Assembly (NCBI GenBank): GCA_001778785.1
Contig: MFIE01000029.1
Location: 1-15,751, forward strand
Origin: Candidatus Giovannonibacteria bacterium RIFCSPLOWO2_01_FULL_46_13
Lineage (GTDB): Bacteria > Patescibacteriota > Minisyncoccia > JACPKW01 > UBA11713
Direction: 5' to 3'
Length of the DNA stretch: 15,751 nucleotides
Positions within the stretch are counted from its first letter, which is position 1. Every line of letters starts with the position of its first letter. Positions 12,960-15,751 of the stretch are shown here, one piece after another. A program made the position numbers and the translations under genes. Under the pieces are notes generated by a model that made no database searches, had not been told where the DNA came from, and saw nothing but the letters and a program-made list of their open reading frames with translations.

Positions 12960-14042
12960 ATGTTTTTGACGATTTTGATATTTTTGGTCATTCTCTTGAT
13001 CCTGGTGCTTGCGCACGAGTTCGGGCATTTCCTGTTTGCGAAATTGGCGAAGGTTAAGGTAGAGGAATTTGCTTTCGGTTTTCCGCCGCGCCTTGCGAGC
13101 ATCCAAAAAGGGGAGACAAAATATTCTTTTAACCTCCTGCCCTTGGGGGGATATGTAAAAATTCAGGGCGAGGAGGGGGAGGATAGCGCCGACCCGAGAA
13201 GTTTTTCCGCGCAGAGGTTCTGGATAAAAATTTTAATTATTGCGGCGGGAGTCGGGTTTAATTTAATCCTAGCGTATATTTTATTTACATCCGGATTCAT
13301 CATGGGGACTCCGGTTCCGCTTGACGACAACGACGCAAATCCGAACGCCGAGGTGCGGATTACGGAAGTGCAAGAAGGCTCTCCGGCCGAGGCCGCGGGA
13401 CTTTTGCCGGGGGACAGGCTTCTCTCGATCGCCGGAGAAGAAGGCGAATCGCTCCCGGTTTTCAGGATCGACGAAGTCCAAAATTTCATCCAGGAAAACA
13501 AAGGTAAGAAAATTTCCATAAATTATGAGCGCGCCGGAGGATTGCGCGAGGGCGAAGCGGTAGTCCGGGAGGATGCAAAGCCGGGCGAGGGCGCTCTCGG
13601 GATCGCGATGGTGCGGACGGGCATAGAAAAATCTGGATTTTTTGAAGCGCTCAAAAAAGGGTTCGAGGCGACGGTTAGCTTGACTGCGCTTACGGCAGAA
13701 GCTCTGTGGGGATTTTTCTCCGAAATTTTCACGGGCAAGGGATCTTTTGAAGGTGTCTCCGGGCCGATCGGGATTGTAAATATAGTAGGGGACTTTTCGC
13801 GCTTCGGCTTGGTTTACCTGATTCAGCTTACAGCACTCCTCTCCATCAATTTGGCTTTGATAAATATCATCCCTTTTCCGGGACTCGATGGCGGGAGAAT
13901 ATTTTTCTTAATTCTAGAGAAAATAAAGGGCTCTCCCTTCCACTGGAAATTCACTAGGACGGTCCACGCCGCGGGCTTCGTGCTCTTGATTTTGCTCATG
14001 ATTTTGGTGACGTATCATGATATCATCAGTCTTAATTCATGA
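12960..14042 (+). CDS. rseP: RseP-like site-2 membrane metalloprotease
   Basis: This is an intramembrane zinc protease of family M50 that cuts membrane-embedded substrates such as anti-sigma factors or signal-peptide remnants. Helix 1 carries HEFGH (H19, E20, H23), and the third zinc ligand is D310 in the C-terminal LDGG motif (INIIPFPGLDGG, 301-312). Further hydrophobic segments lie near residues 88-112 and 290-320 and at the C-terminus (about 336-352). A single PDZ domain (about 117-205, with VQEGSPAEAAGLLPGDRLLSI) lies between them; E. coli RseP has two. At 360 residues it is a typical short single-PDZ form. The position between frr and proS matches a gene order common in bacteria. Its natural substrate cannot be told from the window. 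Confidence 0.93.
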   Translation: MFLTILIFLVILLILVLAHEFGHFLFAKLAKVKVEEFAFGFPPRLASIQKGETKYSFNLLPLGGYVKIQGEEGEDSADPRSFSAQRFWIKILIIAAGVGFNLILAYILFTSGFIMGTPVPLDDNDANPNAEVRITEVQEGSPAEAAGLLPGDRLLSIAGEEGESLPVFRIDEVQNFIQENKGKKISINYERAGGLREGEAVVREDAKPGEGALGIAMVRTGIEKSGFFEALKKGFEATVSLTALTAEALWGFFSEIFTGKGSFEGVSGPIGIVNIVGDFSRFGLVYLIQLTALLSINLALINIIPFPGLDGGRIFFLILEKIKGSPFHWKFTRTVHAAGFVLLILLMILVTYHDIISLNS

Positions 14043-14067
14043 CCATTTCAACTATGTTCAAGGTCAT
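14039..14067. promoter_or_regulatory. Imperfect inverted repeat upstream of proS
   Basis: The outer arms ATGACC (14039-14044) and GGTCAT (14062-14067) are perfect. The inner arms TTCAAC (14047-14052) and GTTCAA (14056-14061) pair with one mismatch around loop TAT, with a 2-nt bulge on the left side. It straddles the rseP stop and ends 6 nt before the proposed proS -10, where an operator could lie. No T-run follows. Confidence 0.3.
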
Positions 14068-14073
14068 ATTGAG

Positions 14074-14079
14074 TAAAAT
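14074..14079 (+). promoter_or_regulatory. Candidate leaderless -10 for proS
   Basis: TAAAAT is followed by 6 nt (CGAAAT) and the proS ATG at 14086, the same spacing as for murA, priA, def and the PEGA gene. I find no good -35 at 16-18 bp (ACTATG at 17). No Shine-Dalgarno site is visible in the short gap after rseP. Confidence 0.4.
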
Positions 14080-14085
14080 CGAAAT

Positions 14086-15306
14086 ATGAGATGGAAAGAG
14101 AACGCAATAAAAACGCTGCGCCAAGCGCCTAAGGATGAAGAGAGCGTCAATTCAAAGTTCCTGACCCAAGCTGGTTTTATAAATAAACTTGGGGCTGGAA
14201 TTTATACATTCTTGCCTCTTGGTTTGAGCGTGTTGAAGAAGATTGAAAACATCGTCTGTGAAGAAATGAATCGTGCGGGTGGAGTGGAACTTTTAATGCC
14301 GGGCTTGCATCCTTCCGAAAATTGGCAGAAGACAGGGCGATGGGATAGTTTCGACGCGCTTATGAAAACGAAAAGCGCGTTCGGCGGAGAGTATGCATTA
14401 GGACCGACGCACGAAGAAATAATTTACCCTCTTATGGGCCACTTCATATCTTCGTATAAAGATTTGCCCGTAGCGCTGTATCAGATCCAAACTAAGTTTC
14501 GTGACGAAAAGCGCGCGAAATCCGGCCTTATGCGATGCAGGGAGTTTCGCATGAAAGATTTATATAGTTTCCACACGACGACCGAAGACCGCGACAGATA
14601 TTACGAATCGATACGAAAAGCATATTTAAAAATTTTTAAACGTCTCGGGCTTAAGGTAATCGAGACGAAGGCATCCGGAGGGACATTTTCGGAACTTTCT
14701 CAAGAATTTCAGGTTATAACAGGAGCGGGAGAAGATACGATTTATTACTGCAAAAAATGCGGGAATGGGATAAACAAGGAAGTATATTCCGGAAAAGAAA
14801 AATGCTTAATCTGCGGAGGGGTTCTCGAGGAAGGCCAAGCTGTCGAAGTCGGGAATATTTTTCCGCTTAAGAAAAAATTCGCCGAAGATTTTAATTTGAA
14901 GTTCAAAGATAAAGACGGGGAAAGCAAGCTTGTCGAAGCTGGCTGTTATGGTTTAGGAACATCGCGGGTCATGGGGACTATAGTAGAAGTGTTTAACGAC
15001 GAGCGGGGGATTATTTGGCCAGAATCGGTCGCACCTTTTCAGGTGCATCTGGTAGAGCTTGGAAAAAAGAAGGGAGAGGTCGCCTACAAAAAAATGTTTG
15101 CCGTGGGCGTCGAAGGCTTATATGATGACCGCGACGCTTCAGCCGGGGAAAAATTCGCCGATGCCGACTTAATCGGCATCCCGTACCGCGCTGTAGTTTC
15201 GGAAAAAACAGGGAGCAAGATCGAATTAAAAGAACGAAGTTCAAAGACGGGGAAGCTTATGAAAATCGAAGAAGTAATTAGAAAAGTAAATGGGAATTCT
15301 AGATAA
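14086..15306 (+). CDS. proS: Prolyl-tRNA synthetase lacking the editing insertion
   Basis: This class II synthetase charges tRNA-Pro. Motif 1 lies near GGVELLMPGLHPSE (65-78), and THEE (108-111) is the proline-binding TxE context. Motif 2 is FRDEKRAKSGLMRCREFR (138-155) and motif 3 is GCYGLGTSR (286-294). A reduced anticodon-binding domain follows (about 316-406, with DDRDASAGEKFADADLIGIP). It has 406 residues against about 570 in E. coli. The roughly 180-residue INS domain that removes misacylated alanine is absent; between motifs 2 and 3 there is only a short loop with a possible zinc ribbon (C222, C225, C240, C243). The 3' end overlaps the next mreB by 17 bp. The identification is firm. 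Ala-tRNA-Pro clearance would need a separate protein not seen here. Confidence 0.94.
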   Translation: MRWKENAIKTLRQAPKDEESVNSKFLTQAGFINKLGAGIYTFLPLGLSVLKKIENIVCEEMNRAGGVELLMPGLHPSENWQKTGRWDSFDALMKTKSAFGGEYALGPTHEEIIYPLMGHFISSYKDLPVALYQIQTKFRDEKRAKSGLMRCREFRMKDLYSFHTTTEDRDRYYESIRKAYLKIFKRLGLKVIETKASGGTFSELSQEFQVITGAGEDTIYYCKKCGNGINKEVYSGKEKCLICGGVLEEGQAVEVGNIFPLKKKFAEDFNLKFKDKDGESKLVEAGCYGLGTSRVMGTIVEVFNDERGIIWPESVAPFQVHLVELGKKKGEVAYKKMFAVGVEGLYDDRDASAGEKFADADLIGIPYRAVVSEKTGSKIELKERSSKTGKLMKIEEVIRKVNGNSR

Positions 15307-15751
15307 ATTTTTTGGATATTTCTCTCACGACATTGGGATCGATTTGGGGACGGCGAACACGCTCGTCTATTTGCAGGGGAAGGGAATAATTATAAACGAG
15401 CCTTCCGTCGTCGCGGTAAACCAAAAAACTGGGCAGGTTGTCGCGATTGGCGAAGAAGCTCGGCGAATGATCGGCCGGACTCCGGCGCACATTGTCGCGA
15501 TCCGTCCGCTTGTCGAAGGGGTGATTTCCGATTTTGAAATTACCGAAGAGATGCTCGGATATTTTATCCGCCGGGCGCATTCCGATACTTCCAAATTATT
15601 GGCGCGCCCGCGGGTGGTCATTGGGATTCCTTCTGGAATTACGGATGTAGAGCGTAGGGCGGTGCACGACGCCGCAAAAAACGCAGGAGCACGCGAAGTG
15701 TATTTGGTAGAAGAACCGATGGCCGCGGCGATTGGGATGAAGCTTCCAATA
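15290..15751 (+). CDS. mreB: MreB-type rod-shape actin homologue, copy 2, 5' part
   Basis: The frame runs without a stop from ATG 15290 to the right edge (154 codons), so only the N-terminal half is seen. The start lies inside proS in another frame (17-bp overlap) and gives MGILDKFFGYFSHD before the phosphate-1 motif GIDLGTANT (16-24). That opening looks like the membrane-binding amphipathic helix of classical MreB. Other hallmarks are NEPSVVAVN, a TPAHIVAIRPL segment, GIPSGITDVERRAV and the standard EEPMAAAIG. It is closer to textbook MreB than the copy at 9578. In many bacteria such a gene heads an mreBCD-PBP2-RodA cluster, which may continue outside the window. Confidence 0.92.
   Translation, partial: MGILDKFFGYFSHDIGIDLGTANTLVYLQGKGIIINEPSVVAVNQKTGQVVAIGEEARRMIGRTPAHIVAIRPLVEGVISDFEITEEMLGYFIRRAHSDTSKLLARPRVVIGIPSGITDVERRAVHDAAKNAGAREVYLVEEPMAAAIGMKLPI

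Noticed and set aside
1..15751. UGA recoded as an amino acid, as in some Patescibacteria.
   Set aside because: TGA ends the transposase, mreB and rseP frames at the expected protein lengths, and no gene needs an in-frame TGA to be read through.

Overview
The window reads as ordinary chromosomal housekeeping DNA from a small-genome bacterium of the Patescibacteria (Candidate Phyla Radiation), most likely Parcubacteria-like. This is inferred from stripped-down versions of core proteins (Fmt, PriA, ProRS and delta' are all shorter than their E. coli counterparts), tight or overlapping gene junctions, few visible Shine-Dalgarno sites, a LamG-repeat surface protein of a style common in that group, and a REP-associated tyrosine transposase (RAYT). 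TGA serves as a stop (transposase, MreB, RseP), so the UGA-glycine code of Gracilibacteria/SR1 does not apply.

Layout. Positions 1-2060 hold the 3' part of a large glycine-rich, triple-LamG protein, cut by the window start. A self-contained RAYT unit follows (about 2083-2797): one HUH/Y1 transposase gene with three near-identical perfect palindromes, one before the gene, one inside its coding frame and one after it. On the minus strand is a priA-def-fmt operon (5968 to 2804), which links replication restart with formyl-methionine metabolism and is a conserved bacterial gene order. A murC-family gene starts divergently 13 bp from priA and runs convergently into a PEGA-domain membrane protein gene (8270 to 7233). 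From 8319 a long plus-strand series carries murA, mreB, holB-like, a membrane-anchored Asp-box propeller, frr, rseP, proS and a second mreB that runs off the window.

Together the genes cover peptidoglycan precursor synthesis (MurA, MurC), cell-shape scaffolding (two MreB paralogues), translation start and end (Fmt, Def, RRF, ProRS), replication (delta', PriA) and membrane proteolysis (RseP).

The least expected signals are: (1) a -10-like TANNNT hexamer exactly 6 nt before the start codon of six genes (transposase, def, priA, PEGA, murA, proS), with a perfect TATAAT 9 nt before rseP, which suggests widespread leaderless transcription; (2) the three-palindrome RAYT unit with its in-frame palindrome beside the catalytic tyrosine; (3) a PriA that has lost its helicase motifs but kept its zinc-binding cysteines; (4) an Fmt missing the segment that holds the tRNA-binding loop; (5) two divergent mreB genes about 5 kb apart. 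No gene-free stretch exceeds 60 bp. I see no tRNA, rRNA or CRISPR.
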